DNA from: Campylobacter sp. LR291e
GTDB lineage: Bacteria > Campylobacterota > Campylobacteria > Campylobacterales > Campylobacteraceae
NCBI RefSeq assembly: GCF_008633915.1
Contig: NZ_VJNV01000022.1
Location: forward strand, 1-64,000
Direction of reading: 5' to 3'
Length of the DNA stretch: 64,000 nucleotides
Made by a program: the position numbers and the translations under genes. Below the pieces are notes generated by a model. The model worked only from the letters and a program-made list of their open reading frames with translations, ran no database searches and was not told the origin of the DNA. Of the stretch, positions 7,298 through 16,252 are shown one piece after another (positions within the stretch are counted from its first letter, which is position 1; each line of letters begins with the position of its first letter).

Positions 7298-9127
7298 ATG
7301 GGTATTTTTGCAACATTATATACAGGTGTAAGTGGTTTAAAGGTTAATGAACTTCAAATAGCTACGGTTGGTAATAATATCACAAATGCAAATACTGAAT
7401 TTTACACAAGACAAAGAGTTGTGCAAACTACGAGTGGCTATTATACCACTAGTGGAGGCGTGCAAGTTGGAACGGGTACCACTGCTGAAAGTATAATTAG
7501 AATACACGATGAACTTTCATATACTAAGCTTAAAGATGCTACTACCCAGCTTGAATATACTGAGTATATGGCCACTGTTTTACACGAGATAGCAGAACGT
7601 TTCCCGGACTTAGAAACTACTGGTATTTTAAATAATTTAGAAAATTATTACACAGCGTGGAATGACTTTGCTTCTAATCCTAATGAAGATGCCACAAAGG
7701 TAGCACTAGCAAATGCAGCCCAAACCTTAACTGAAAGCATTAATCAAGCTTATAATGATATGAAAGCTATACAAACTAGAGTTGATGATGAGATTAAATC
7801 AACGGTTGAAGAGATAAATTCAATAGCCGAACAAATAGCAGCTATAAACAAGCAAATTTATAGCTCAGAAGTACTCCCAACAGACCATGCAAACGAGTTA
7901 AGAGACCAAAGGGACCAACTAGAACTCCAACTTTCAAAGCTTGTTGATGCAGTGGCTAGCAAAACTGAAATTTCAAGGGATAGTTCGCAAGATTATACTA
8001 TAACAGAACCTGGTCAGCAATATAATCTTAGTATTTGTGGTTATTCTATAGTAGATGGGGTTAATTATCACCCTTTAACCCTTGAATATAATGATATTAC
8101 AGGTTCATATAGCATTTATTATCAAACAAGGGATGAAAAGGTACGTGATTTAACAGAAAAAATTTCAGGTGGACAGCTTGGTGCACAACTTGATTTAAGA
8201 GGTAGAAGTTATAGTTCTACAAGGGAAAAATATGATGATGGTATTATTCAAGGTTATTTAGATGCTCTTGATACCTTTGCTAAAACCCTTATAAATGAAA
8301 CAAATAATATCTATGCCTCATCAGCCCAACACACAATGGCTTCTGATTATATGACAGGTTTAAAGAGTGATACTACCTTAATGAATTATGATAAGACCAT
8401 ACAAGCAGGGACCTTTGATATAGTAATTTATGACGAGGCAGGTAACGAACAAGTTAGAAAAACGATAACAGTTACCTTAAAAACTACTATGGAAGATATT
8501 GTCTCACAAATTACTTCAAATACTGATGATAATGGCGATAATAATTCATTAAACGACGCGGATGATTACTTACAATCTGTTGCTTTTAGTTATGATTATA
8601 AAACAGATAGTGGATTTTTTCAAATGGTTGCTAAGAATGGCTTTAAGGTGGCAATTGAAGATAATGGTACGAATTTTAGTGGGGCATTTAGTATAGGTGG
8701 TTTTTTTAGTGGAACAGATGCTAGTACAATTAGCGTTAAAAGCTCACTTCTAAGCGACCCAAGTACTATTAGGGCAAGTGTAAATGGGGTTGATAGTGGT
8801 AATGATATGGCAAATGCTATTATCCAGCTTCAATATACTAAGATAAATTTTTATAATGAAGATGGGACTATTGATTATTTAACCACTGAAGAATATTATA
8901 GAAAGCTTACAGGACAAATTGCAAGCGATGGGGAAAATAATGATATATTAAATGAAACCTATACTACGCTTTATAACTCAGTTTATAGCGAGTATCTATC
9001 AATAACAGGTGTTAATACAAGCGAAGAGTTAACTGCTTTAATACAATATCAATCCTCTTATGCAGCAGCTTCAAAGATTATTACAACCGTTGATGAAATG
9101 TTAGATACCCTGTTAGGACTTAAATAA
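7298..9127 (+). CDS. flgK: Flagellar hook-filament junction protein FlgK (HAP1)
   Basis: A 609-residue FlgK that joins hook to filament and is exported by the flagellar type III system. The N-terminal ATLYTGVSGLKVNELQI and TVGNNITNANTEFYTRQ are the rod/hook/filament family signature. The C-terminal segment ALIQYQSSYAAASKIITTVD followed by DTLLGL is the conserved D0 helix. There is no signal peptide, as expected. The ATG has an exceptionally strong AAAAAGGAGATAA, a sequence also complementary to the upstream anti-Shine-Dalgarno element at 6801. The central domain is Campylobacter-type and Asp/Ser/Thr rich. Confidence 0.96.
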   Translation: MGIFATLYTGVSGLKVNELQIATVGNNITNANTEFYTRQRVVQTTSGYYTTSGGVQVGTGTTAESIIRIHDELSYTKLKDATTQLEYTEYMATVLHEIAERFPDLETTGILNNLENYYTAWNDFASNPNEDATKVALANAAQTLTESINQAYNDMKAIQTRVDDEIKSTVEEINSIAEQIAAINKQIYSSEVLPTDHANELRDQRDQLELQLSKLVDAVASKTEISRDSSQDYTITEPGQQYNLSICGYSIVDGVNYHPLTLEYNDITGSYSIYYQTRDEKVRDLTEKISGGQLGAQLDLRGRSYSSTREKYDDGIIQGYLDALDTFAKTLINETNNIYASSAQHTMASDYMTGLKSDTTLMNYDKTIQAGTFDIVIYDEAGNEQVRKTITVTLKTTMEDIVSQITSNTDDNGDNNSLNDADDYLQSVAFSYDYKTDSGFFQMVAKNGFKVAIEDNGTNFSGAFSIGGFFSGTDASTISVKSSLLSDPSTIRASVNGVDSGNDMANAIIQLQYTKINFYNEDGTIDYLTTEEYYRKLTGQIASDGENNDILNETYTTLYNSVYSEYLSITGVNTSEELTALIQYQSSYAAASKIITTVDEMLDTLLGLK

Positions 9128-9128
9128 A

Positions 9129-9878
9129 TTGTCTCTAAAAGCTAGGCTTGATAATTTAGCCCTAAAACATAATACAAATTTAGGGCTTTTTACGGCAAGT
9201 GATCCCTTGCAGATTGCTAAAAATAATAAGGATGAATGTGCTATTTTACTTTGTGCCCTTTTTGCTTATGGCAATGCTAATCAAATTTTAAAATTCTTAA
9301 AAAAGCTTGATTTTTCTTTGTTAAATGAAAGTGAAAAGATCATTAAAAAAGATATTAAAAATTTAAAATATCGCTTTCAAAACGAAGTTGATATACAAGA
9401 AATTTTCATTAGTTTAAGAAGATTTAAGCAAGAATATAATTTAAAGGAATTTTTCTTTGAACATTATAAAAAAGAATTTAAGGTACAAGTTGCTTTTAGG
9501 GAATTTATAAGAAAAATTTATGCTTTAAATTCTTATAAGAGTCAGGGCTTTTCGTTTTTTTTCTCAAAGGTCTTTGAAAATGAGCCAACCTCTACGCTTA
9601 AAAGATATAATCTTTTTTTAAGATGGTTAGTTCGCAAGGATGAACTAGATATAGGAATTTGGGCTGATAAATTTAGCACAAAGGACCTTTTAATACCTCT
9701 TGATACACATACTCACAAGGTAGCTTTAAAAAATAAGCTTTTGCAAAGAAAAAGCTATGATTTTAAGGCCGTTTTAGAACTTACTAATAAGCTTAAAGAA
9801 TTTGACAAAAACGACCCTATAAAATATGATTTTGCCCTTTATAGGTTAGGACAAAGTGGGGATAATTTATTAATTTAA
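9129..9878 (+). CDS. TIGR02757-like conserved protein (Cj1467-type)
   Basis: A 249-residue protein starting at TTG one base after flgK, probably coupled to it. It corresponds to Cj1467 in C. jejuni, a conserved family found in epsilonproteobacteria and Bacteroidetes. LLIPLDTHTHKVALKN near residue 193 and FALYRLGQSG at the C-terminus are the most conserved blocks and recall the C-terminal part of HhH DNA-glycosylase-like folds, although no catalytic site can be assigned. Flagellar co-transcription may be incidental. Confidence 0.75.
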   Translation: MSLKARLDNLALKHNTNLGLFTASDPLQIAKNNKDECAILLCALFAYGNANQILKFLKKLDFSLLNESEKIIKKDIKNLKYRFQNEVDIQEIFISLRRFKQEYNLKEFFFEHYKKEFKVQVAFREFIRKIYALNSYKSQGFSFFFSKVFENEPTSTLKRYNLFLRWLVRKDELDIGIWADKFSTKDLLIPLDTHTHKVALKNKLLQRKSYDFKAVLELTNKLKEFDKNDPIKYDFALYRLGQSGDNLLI

Positions 9879-9895
9879 GCAAAATCAAAAAAAAT

Positions 9896-9916
9896 TATCC
9901 TTATTTTTAAAGGATA
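9896..9916 (+). promoter_or_regulatory. Short hairpin over a ribosome binding site
   Basis: TATCCTT (9896-9902) and AAGGATA (9910-9916) form a 7-bp stem with a 7-nt loop. The right arm contains the Shine-Dalgarno of the lipoprotein starting at 9920. It may modestly limit translation, or be coincidence in AT-rich sequence. Confidence 0.35.
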
Positions 9917-9919
9917 GCT

Positions 9920-10430
9920 ATGAAAATTTTAAATTTTTTGATTTTAAGTTTATCCTTATTTTTAAGTGCTTGTGCCTATGTGGAAAATACTTCAACAAAG
10001 TTAAGCAATCCTACTAATAAAATTGTTGATTCTAGTGTTTCTATTTATGATGGCTTTGCTAATTTATTTTCATCAAATGAGTTAACAGAAGAAGATTTGT
10101 TTAAGCCTCAAGGTTATGTAGAAGAAGCATATAAATTATTTTATAAAGAATATTCTTCTGATAATTATTACCTTATAAGTTATGAATACGCAGAAAAACT
10201 CGCTCAACAAAAAATATAAATCAATTTATCAAAAAGGCGTTCACATAAAATCGCAAAAACAATGTATTGATAAAATAAAAAATGATATTAATACATTTTT
10301 TCTTCCTAGTTCTCAAGTTACAATGAGATTATATTATGTTAAAAAATCTAATATTAGACAATATTATATGAAGATTGCAACAATATATTTGCCAAAAGAT
10401 AAAACTTGTGCAGATTATTTTAGTAAATAA
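9920..10430 (+). pseudogene. Lipoprotein gene split by a frameshift at an A6 tract
   Basis: The first frame (9920-10219, 99 aa) begins with a lipoprotein signal peptide whose lipobox is LSAC (Cys18), then encodes a polar protein stopping at LAQQKI. The next frame, open to 10430, continues with KYKSIYQKGVHIKSQKQ. The switch falls at an A6 run (10209-10214): removing one A joins both frames into 170 codons without a gap. An internal ATG at 10182 has no ribosome binding site, so I read this as one gene disrupted by a homopolymer indel. It could be real decay, slippage-based switching or a base-calling error. The function is unknown. Confidence 0.6.
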
Positions 10431-10434
10431 TTAA

Positions 10435-10464
10435 AATTTAAGGTAAAAAACTTTACCTTAAATT
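10435..10464. terminator. Bidirectional terminator between lipoprotein and gltS
   Basis: A perfect 13-bp inverted repeat AATTTAAGGTAAA / TTTACCTTAAATT with a 4-nt loop lies between the convergent lipoprotein frame and gltS. A/T runs flank it on both sides, so it can serve both strands. Confidence 0.75.
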
Positions 10465-10465
10465 C

Positions 10466-11680
10466 TTAAAATAAGGCAAATAAACTTCCTTGAATCACAA
10501 CAGCATTAATTAAATCTATAAAAAATGCCCCAACAAGTGGCACCACTATAAAGGCGACATGGCTTTGCCCGTAGTGTTGAGTGACCGTTTGCATATTTAC
10601 CATAGCAGTAGGGGTTGCCCCAAGTCCAAATCCACAATGTCCAGCAGATAGTACAGCAGCATCGTAATCTTTTCCACAAAATCTAAATGTTATAAAGATA
10701 GCATAAAATATCATTAAAATAACTTGTGCGGTTAAAATCATAAGTATAGGCACGGCAAGGGCTACTAATTCCCAAAGATTTATACTCATCATAGCAAAGG
10801 CTAAAAATAGCGATAAGCTTACATTTCCAAGTACTGAAACTTCTCTATCAAAGACTTGGTGAATTCTTAAAATAGATAAGGCATTTCTTAATACTACCCC
10901 TATAAAAAGACAATATACAAAGGTTGGCAGGTTAAAAAGTGGCCAAGCTGTCTTTGCGTAAGCACTTATAAGTGTTCCTATAAGCAAGGAAATGGCGATT
11001 AAGGCAAGGGATTCTATAAAGCTAGTCGGGGTTATAAGCCTTTCTTTTTGTGGGGTTTCAAAGATATGAATATCTTTAATATCTTCTTCTTTTTTAGGTA
11101 ATTTTAAATTATGCTTTTTTATTAAATACCTAGCAACTGGCCCACCTATTATCCCACCACATACTAAACCAAAGGTAGCACAAGTTACAGCTACTTCTGT
11201 GGCTGCACCAAAACTATAAGGTTCGCTTTTAAAAATTTCAGACCAAGCAGCACCTGTTCCATGACCTCCACTCATGGTTATAGAACCTCCAAGTAAGCCT
11301 ATTAATGGCTCAACTCCCATAACATAAGCAAGGCTAACCCCTACTATATTTTGCAAGGCTAAAAGTCCACAAACTATTACTAAAAATATAGCCAACATTT
11401 TTCCACCCTTTTTTAAAGATGCAAAATCAGCACTTAAACCTATGGAGGTAAAAAAGGCTAGCAATAAAGGATCTTTTAAAGAACCATCAAATTTAAATTC
11501 TATCTTTAAGCTTTGATAGATTATTAAAATCGCAAGGGCTGCGATAATGCCACCAACTACAGGCTCTGGTATATTATAATCTTGTAGAAATTTTACCTTT
11601 TTTATGATTATACGACCAAGTAATAAAACTAAGACCATACAAACTAGGGTAGCATAAAAGTTAAATTCTAAAACTTGCAT
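10466..11680 (-). CDS. gltS: Sodium/glutamate symporter GltS
   Basis: A 404-residue inner membrane protein with about ten hydrophobic segments. Family signatures are IPEPVVGGIIAAL near residue 37, GGSITMSGGHGTGAAW near 130 and GFGLGATPTAMVNM near 350; the two glycine-rich re-entrant loops are those of the ESS family. It imports glutamate with sodium, which matters in amino-acid-using Campylobacter. It is monocistronic, convergent with the lipoprotein gene and divergent from the porin gene across about 200 bp. Confidence 0.95.
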   Translation of the reverse strand: MQVLEFNFYATLVCMVLVLLLGRIIIKKVKFLQDYNIPEPVVGGIIAALAILIIYQSLKIEFKFDGSLKDPLLLAFFTSIGLSADFASLKKGGKMLAIFLVIVCGLLALQNIVGVSLAYVMGVEPLIGLLGGSITMSGGHGTGAAWSEIFKSEPYSFGAATEVAVTCATFGLVCGGIIGGPVARYLIKKHNLKLPKKEEDIKDIHIFETPQKERLITPTSFIESLALIAISLLIGTLISAYAKTAWPLFNLPTFVYCLFIGVVLRNALSILRIHQVFDREVSVLGNVSLSLFLAFAMMSINLWELVALAVPILMILTAQVILMIFYAIFITFRFCGKDYDAAVLSAGHCGFGLGATPTAMVNMQTVTQHYGQSHVAFIVVPLVGAFFIDLINAVVIQGSLFALF

Positions 11681-11842
11681 TTATTTCCTTTTTGAAAATT
11701 TATAAATTATATAAAATTTGAACTAAAAAATGAGTTAGCTATATGAAAATTTATATTTTTGTGTAACTTTTTTGCATGTTTTTATATTTTGAAAATATTG
11801 ATCATTTATTAAAAATTTAAGTAAAAAAATCTTTTTTTATGT

Positions 11843-11848
11843 TAGACT
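11843..11848 (+). promoter_or_regulatory. Candidate extended -10 of the porin gene
   Basis: TG (11840-11841) with TAGACT (11843-11848) follows a T7 run, resembling the Campylobacter sigma70 pattern of T-rich upstream DNA plus an extended -10. It lies 33 nt before the porin ATG. The hexamer match is imperfect. Confidence 0.35.
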
Positions 11849-11880
11849 TGCAATGTTAATTTTTATATTAAGGAGTAATT

Positions 11881-13227
11881 ATGAAAATAACTAGGCTTAG
11901 TTTAGTTGCGACTTTAACTGCTGGTGTTTTTTCTAGCGTTAGTGCGATTTCTTTAGAAGAAGCTATAAAAGATGTAGATCTTAGTGGAGTTTTAAGATAT
12001 CGCTATGATAGTGGTGCTGTTGATAGTGTAAAAACTCATGGCTTTAATGATTCAAGATCAAATGTAGGTGGTAGGCAAGACCATAACTGGTTGGCACAAA
12101 TTAATTTTAATGCTGCCATTGCGGATAATTTCAAAGCTTTTATTCAATTAGCTTACGAACCAGAAGATGACCATGGTTTTACAGATGGTAGTGGTATTAA
12201 GGTGAGTAACTCAAATACTATTACACCTTTTACTGTTAGACAATTTTATCTAACTTATGAAAGCGAAGAAGCACAAGCTAGTGTATTATTTGGTAAGCAA
12301 GCAGTAAATTCTATCTGGTCTGATAATGGCGAAGAAGGACTTATAGGAACTGGTGTTAAAATTTTAAATCAAAGTGTTGAGGGTTGGACCTTTGCAGCCT
12401 ATGCCTTTGATGGTTTTAATGTTGGTGATACAGGTGATGAGGGCGATGTTATCCTTAGTTCAGGTGTGTATGATGTTTTTAGCTTTAATCCATACAGTAA
12501 TAACCTTTATGGTGTAGCAGCTATCGGTTCTTGGGAGCTTTGGGGATTTGAAATAAGCCCTCAACTTTGGTTAGCTTATCTTAATGATACAGCATTTTTC
12601 TATGCACTTGATATAGCTTATGCTACTACCTTTGGAGAAAGCTTGGATTATGTCCTTGAATTTGCATACTTAGGAAATGCTATACAAGGTGATTTAGAAG
12701 AAATGAGTTTTTATGCTAATGGTAACCTAATGGGAGGCGTAGGTAGTGCGTCTGCTGTTGATGATGGTAACTTCTTTGCCTTGCAAGGTGCTATTGAATA
12801 TAATGGCTTTGATGCAAGTTTAGGTGGGGTTTTCTATGGTAATAAGGGCAAATTAACCATAAACACACTTGAAGATAATGGTAATATAGTACACCTTTTA
12901 GCAGGTGAAGAAATTTTCTATACAGATGGTTCTAACCTAACTGGTGATATCGGTCAAAATATCTTTGGTTATGTAACTGCTGGTTATACTTTTCAAGAGA
13001 CTTTTCGCGTAGGTGTTGACTTTATCTATGGTGGTACTAAAACAAAGGGATATGCAAGAACTTACACACCAGGTGGTGAAAAAATGGAAGCTGTTGCAAG
13101 ACTTGAATATCAATACTCTCCAAAACTTAACTTTTCTGCATTTTATTCTTATATGAGTGTAGATGGCAACAATGATTTAGAGGGTGAAAAAAATACAGTT
13201 CGCCTTGAGGCCTTGTATCAATTCTAA
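11881..13227 (+). CDS. porA: Major outer membrane porin (MOMP/PorA family)
   Basis: A 448-residue porin. The signal peptide ends at VSA-ISLEEA (about residue 22). The mature start LEEAIKDVDLSGVLRYRYD is the Campylobacter MOMP signature, and AAIADNFKAFIQ near residue 80 matches it further. It ends ALYQF, with the terminal aromatic recognised by the BAM machinery. Alternating hydrophobic strands across the whole length indicate a beta-barrel. It forms the general diffusion pore and is a main surface antigen. Strong ribosome binding site AAGGAG. The loops are divergent, as expected for exposed segments. It may be the main copy or a paralogue; the window cannot tell. Confidence 0.85.
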   Translation: MKITRLSLVATLTAGVFSSVSAISLEEAIKDVDLSGVLRYRYDSGAVDSVKTHGFNDSRSNVGGRQDHNWLAQINFNAAIADNFKAFIQLAYEPEDDHGFTDGSGIKVSNSNTITPFTVRQFYLTYESEEAQASVLFGKQAVNSIWSDNGEEGLIGTGVKILNQSVEGWTFAAYAFDGFNVGDTGDEGDVILSSGVYDVFSFNPYSNNLYGVAAIGSWELWGFEISPQLWLAYLNDTAFFYALDIAYATTFGESLDYVLEFAYLGNAIQGDLEEMSFYANGNLMGGVGSASAVDDGNFFALQGAIEYNGFDASLGGVFYGNKGKLTINTLEDNGNIVHLLAGEEIFYTDGSNLTGDIGQNIFGYVTAGYTFQETFRVGVDFIYGGTKTKGYARTYTPGGEKMEAVARLEYQYSPKLNFSAFYSYMSVDGNNDLEGEKNTVRLEALYQF

Positions 13228-13248
13228 GAAAATAAAAAGAATTCTCCA

Positions 13249-13277
13249 AATTTAGCCTAGTTTAACTAGGCTAAATT
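13249..13277. terminator. Bidirectional terminator between porA and the flavoprotein gene
   Basis: AATTTAGCCTAG / CTAGGCTAAATT forms a perfect 12-bp stem with loop TTTAA. It lies between convergent genes, and its right end overlaps the stop codon of the 13276-16098 gene. Confidence 0.85.
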
Positions 13278-16098
13278 ACTCACTAAGACTATCAAGCAAA
13301 AAAGCGATATTTACAAATTCTATCTTAGAATATGAATTTAAGCCTATCTCACAGGTAGCACTTGAACTTACACCTAAATCAAAATCCAAACTTTCATCCT
13401 TTAAATACTTAGTCGAACTTTGATTAAGCTCAGGTACAAAAAAGCCCTTATCTCCGGCAAAACCACAGCACTCAAAGCTTTTTATTAGCTCTACTTCATC
13501 GCTACACATTCTTGCAAGTTTTTCTATAAATTCATCTTTTTTTGCCTTTTTAAGTAAGCAAAGTTTGTGGACTAGAATTTTTTTATCTGTTTTTTGAATT
13601 TTTAATTTAGAAGATATTTGAAATAAAAACTCGCTAATGTCAAGTACCTTTAAATTTGAACCCTCAAATTTTTTAAGCAATTCATAATAACAGCTTGAAT
13701 GGTCCAAAACTATGCTAAATTTGCCATTTTCACTTAGACTTTCAAGCATATTTTTAAGTCTATTGATATTGCTTTCTTGCAAGTTATCAAAATTACTAAA
13801 CATTTTTCCACAGCAAAGCTTAGGTAAATTTGGCGGGTAAAGCACAGAAATTTTTGCTTTTTTGCACAAATTTTCAAAAACTTCTTGTAAGCTTTTGTTT
13901 TTATTAAATTCTAAATTCGGTTTAAAAAGCCTATTTGTACAAGCACTAAAATAAATAATCTTTTCTTCAAATTCAAAGCTACTTTTTAGCTCATAATTAT
14001 TAGCCAAAGGCATTTTAACAGGAATAAAAGGTATTTTTGAATTTAATTTTTTCACCCTTAAACTTAAACTTGAAATAAATTTTGGATTAAAAATTTTACT
14101 TGTTTGATGATAAATTTTAAGCCCCTTTTTAGCTAAGATTAATTTTTTATCTAAATTTTCATAAAGTTTAATAGCATTTTTTTCAAGGTCTTTATTTAAG
14201 CTTTTTCTTAAATCAAGGGCAATTTGTGCCGTGTCAATATTTAAAGGACAAAGTTCTAAACACCTAGAACAGATAGCACAGGTATTAACGCCAAAGTACT
14301 CATATTCTTTTAAAAGCTTGTTAGCTTCTTTGTGTAAGCTTTTATTATTAAGCCTTGCAACCTCTCTTAAAACGCTAATTCTTTGCCTTGGGGTTAGGGT
14401 AATTTCACGGCTTGGACAATGCTTTTCACAAAAACCACATTCTATACATTTATTTATCATCTCTTTAATGTTTGGTAAATTTTCAATTTCTACCATATCT
14501 TTTAAATTTTGCTTGTAAATATCCTTGTTTTTAGTAATTATTACGTCTGGATTTAAAAGATAGTTTGGGTCAAAAAGTTCTTTTATCTTTACATTTAACA
14601 AATAAGCCTTTTTACCCCATTCTAACTCAACAAAGGGTGCTACCATTTTGCCCGTGCCGTGTTCGGCCTTTATACTTCCTTTCATTAAGCTTACTTTTTC
14701 ACTCATTTTTACAACAAGTTTTGCAAAATTTTCATACTGGGTCTTATCGCTTAAATTTGGCGTTATGATAAAATGCAAATTTCCACTTAAAGCATGGCCA
14801 AATATAACCCCATTATCATCAAAGCCAAATTCCTTAAAAAGTTCTTTTATAAAGGCAGCCCCATCGCAAAAATCTTCAATATGAAAACAAATATCCTCTG
14901 TTATTACGCTACTTCCTTTTTTTCTAACTCCAGCTACAATAGGTAGCAAGCCTTTTCTAATTTTCCACCAATTTATTTGTTCTTTTTCATCTACTGAAAA
15001 TAAGGGCTCAAAGGCCATATCATATTCTTTTAAATTTTCCTTTATGATTTGTAAATTTTTATCAAGCCCTTCTTTGCTATCGCTTACACTTTGAAGCAAG
15101 ATACAAGTATAATCTTTTTGACATTCTTTAACAATGCTAGGAACGCCCTCATAGTCCTTAACAGCATTTAAACAAGCATAATCCATCATTTCAGCTGCAT
15201 TTACTAAATCTCGCCCTAAACTTGCAAGTTTTACAACCACCTTTGAAGTTTCATCTAAATTTTTAAAAAATAATAAGGCACAGCCCTTAAATTTATAATC
15301 CTTAACACTTTTATAACGTACCTTTGAAACAAAGCCAAGTGTGCCTTCACTGCCTATAAATAAATGGTTTAAAATATCTTTTATATTTTCAAAGTCAAGC
15401 AAGGCGTTAATAGAATAACCAGTGGTATTTTTTATCTTAAATTTATGTCTTATGAGTTCACAAAGTTTTCTATCTTCTAAAAGTTCTTCTCTTAATTTTA
15501 AAATGCTTTCAACTAAACTACCCCTAGTTTTTAAAAATCTTCTTATGCTAAGGGCGTCGCTAGTATCTAAAATAGAACCACAAGGCAAGATAACGCGTAT
15601 TGAAGAAACGGTATGATAACTATTTTCTTCTACCCCACAGCACATTCCACTAGAATTATTATTAAAAATTCCCCCTATTAAAGCCGAACTAATGGTAGCT
15701 GGGTCAGGTCCTATTTTTTTATCAAAGCCCTTTAAGGCATTATTAGCTTCTTCTCCTATAACTCCACAATCACAATCTATAATACTAGCATCTTCGTTTA
15801 ATTTTATATCCTTAAAATGCGAATTTGCAATAACCAAAACCCCACCACAACTTGCCTGACCACTTAAACTAGTCCCAGCTGCTTTAAAAGTAATGCTAGT
15901 TTTATGCTTATTTGCTAGTTTAAAAATCTTTTGAATTTCTTTTTCGTTATTTGCATTTATCACAACTTGAGGGGTATAATTATAACAACTTGCCTCTATG
16001 CCATAAGCATATCTTAGCAAATAGCTATCATAAACTTCCTTACAAACTCTTTTTGCATCCTTAATAAAATTTGCATAATTTTTTTCAATCTTATACAT
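13276..16098 (-). CDS. FAD/Fe-S D-lactate dehydrogenase-type oxidoreductase (Cj1585c-like)
   Basis: A 940-residue three-part enzyme. Residues ~35-270 are an FAD-binding type 4 domain (TSITFKAAGTSLSGQASCGG, GPDPATISSALIGGIFNNNSSG). Residues ~270-520 are an FAD-oxidase C domain (FGHALSGNLHFIITPNLSD, HGTGKMVAPFVELEW). Residues ~560-650 carry two cluster motifs (CIECGFCEKHCP, CAICSRCLELCP), followed by CCG-type segments (LPKLCCGKMF, FECCGFAGDKG). This matches C. jejuni Cj1585c, reported as an NAD-independent D-lactate dehydrogenase feeding electrons to quinone. D-2-hydroxyglutarate or glycolate are alternative substrates for this superfamily. It is divergent from carB. Confidence 0.87.
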   Translation of the reverse strand: MYKIEKNYANFIKDAKRVCKEVYDSYLLRYAYGIEASCYNYTPQVVINANNEKEIQKIFKLANKHKTSITFKAAGTSLSGQASCGGVLVIANSHFKDIKLNEDASIIDCDCGVIGEEANNALKGFDKKIGPDPATISSALIGGIFNNNSSGMCCGVEENSYHTVSSIRVILPCGSILDTSDALSIRRFLKTRGSLVESILKLREELLEDRKLCELIRHKFKIKNTTGYSINALLDFENIKDILNHLFIGSEGTLGFVSKVRYKSVKDYKFKGCALLFFKNLDETSKVVVKLASLGRDLVNAAEMMDYACLNAVKDYEGVPSIVKECQKDYTCILLQSVSDSKEGLDKNLQIIKENLKEYDMAFEPLFSVDEKEQINWWKIRKGLLPIVAGVRKKGSSVITEDICFHIEDFCDGAAFIKELFKEFGFDDNGVIFGHALSGNLHFIITPNLSDKTQYENFAKLVVKMSEKVSLMKGSIKAEHGTGKMVAPFVELEWGKKAYLLNVKIKELFDPNYLLNPDVIITKNKDIYKQNLKDMVEIENLPNIKEMINKCIECGFCEKHCPSREITLTPRQRISVLREVARLNNKSLHKEANKLLKEYEYFGVNTCAICSRCLELCPLNIDTAQIALDLRKSLNKDLEKNAIKLYENLDKKLILAKKGLKIYHQTSKIFNPKFISSLSLRVKKLNSKIPFIPVKMPLANNYELKSSFEFEEKIIYFSACTNRLFKPNLEFNKNKSLQEVFENLCKKAKISVLYPPNLPKLCCGKMFSNFDNLQESNINRLKNMLESLSENGKFSIVLDHSSCYYELLKKFEGSNLKVLDISEFLFQISSKLKIQKTDKKILVHKLCLLKKAKKDEFIEKLARMCSDEVELIKSFECCGFAGDKGFFVPELNQSSTKYLKDESLDFDLGVSSSATCEIGLNSYSKIEFVNIAFLLDSLSE

Positions 16099-16213
16099 TG
16101 CTTTCCTTGTATTTAATTTTGATTAAAAATCAATTATACTTTAAATTTAAAGAAAATTTCTTAAAATTCTTTGAAAGCTTAAATTTTTAATTCAAAATAA
16201 AATTTCTTTTGTG

Positions 16214-16219
16214 TATAAT
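16214..16219 (+). promoter_or_regulatory. carB promoter -10
   Basis: TATAAT preceded by TTTTGTG forms a perfect -10 with a good extended element, 33 nt before the carB ATG. Confidence 0.65.
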
Positions 16220-16252
16220 CTTTCATTTGACTAGTAAAAAAAGGAAAAATCT

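Noticed and set aside
10182-10430. 82-residue open frame as an independent gene
   Set aside because: No ribosome binding site, a start inside the preceding lipoprotein frame, and exact continuity with it when one A of the A6 tract is dropped.
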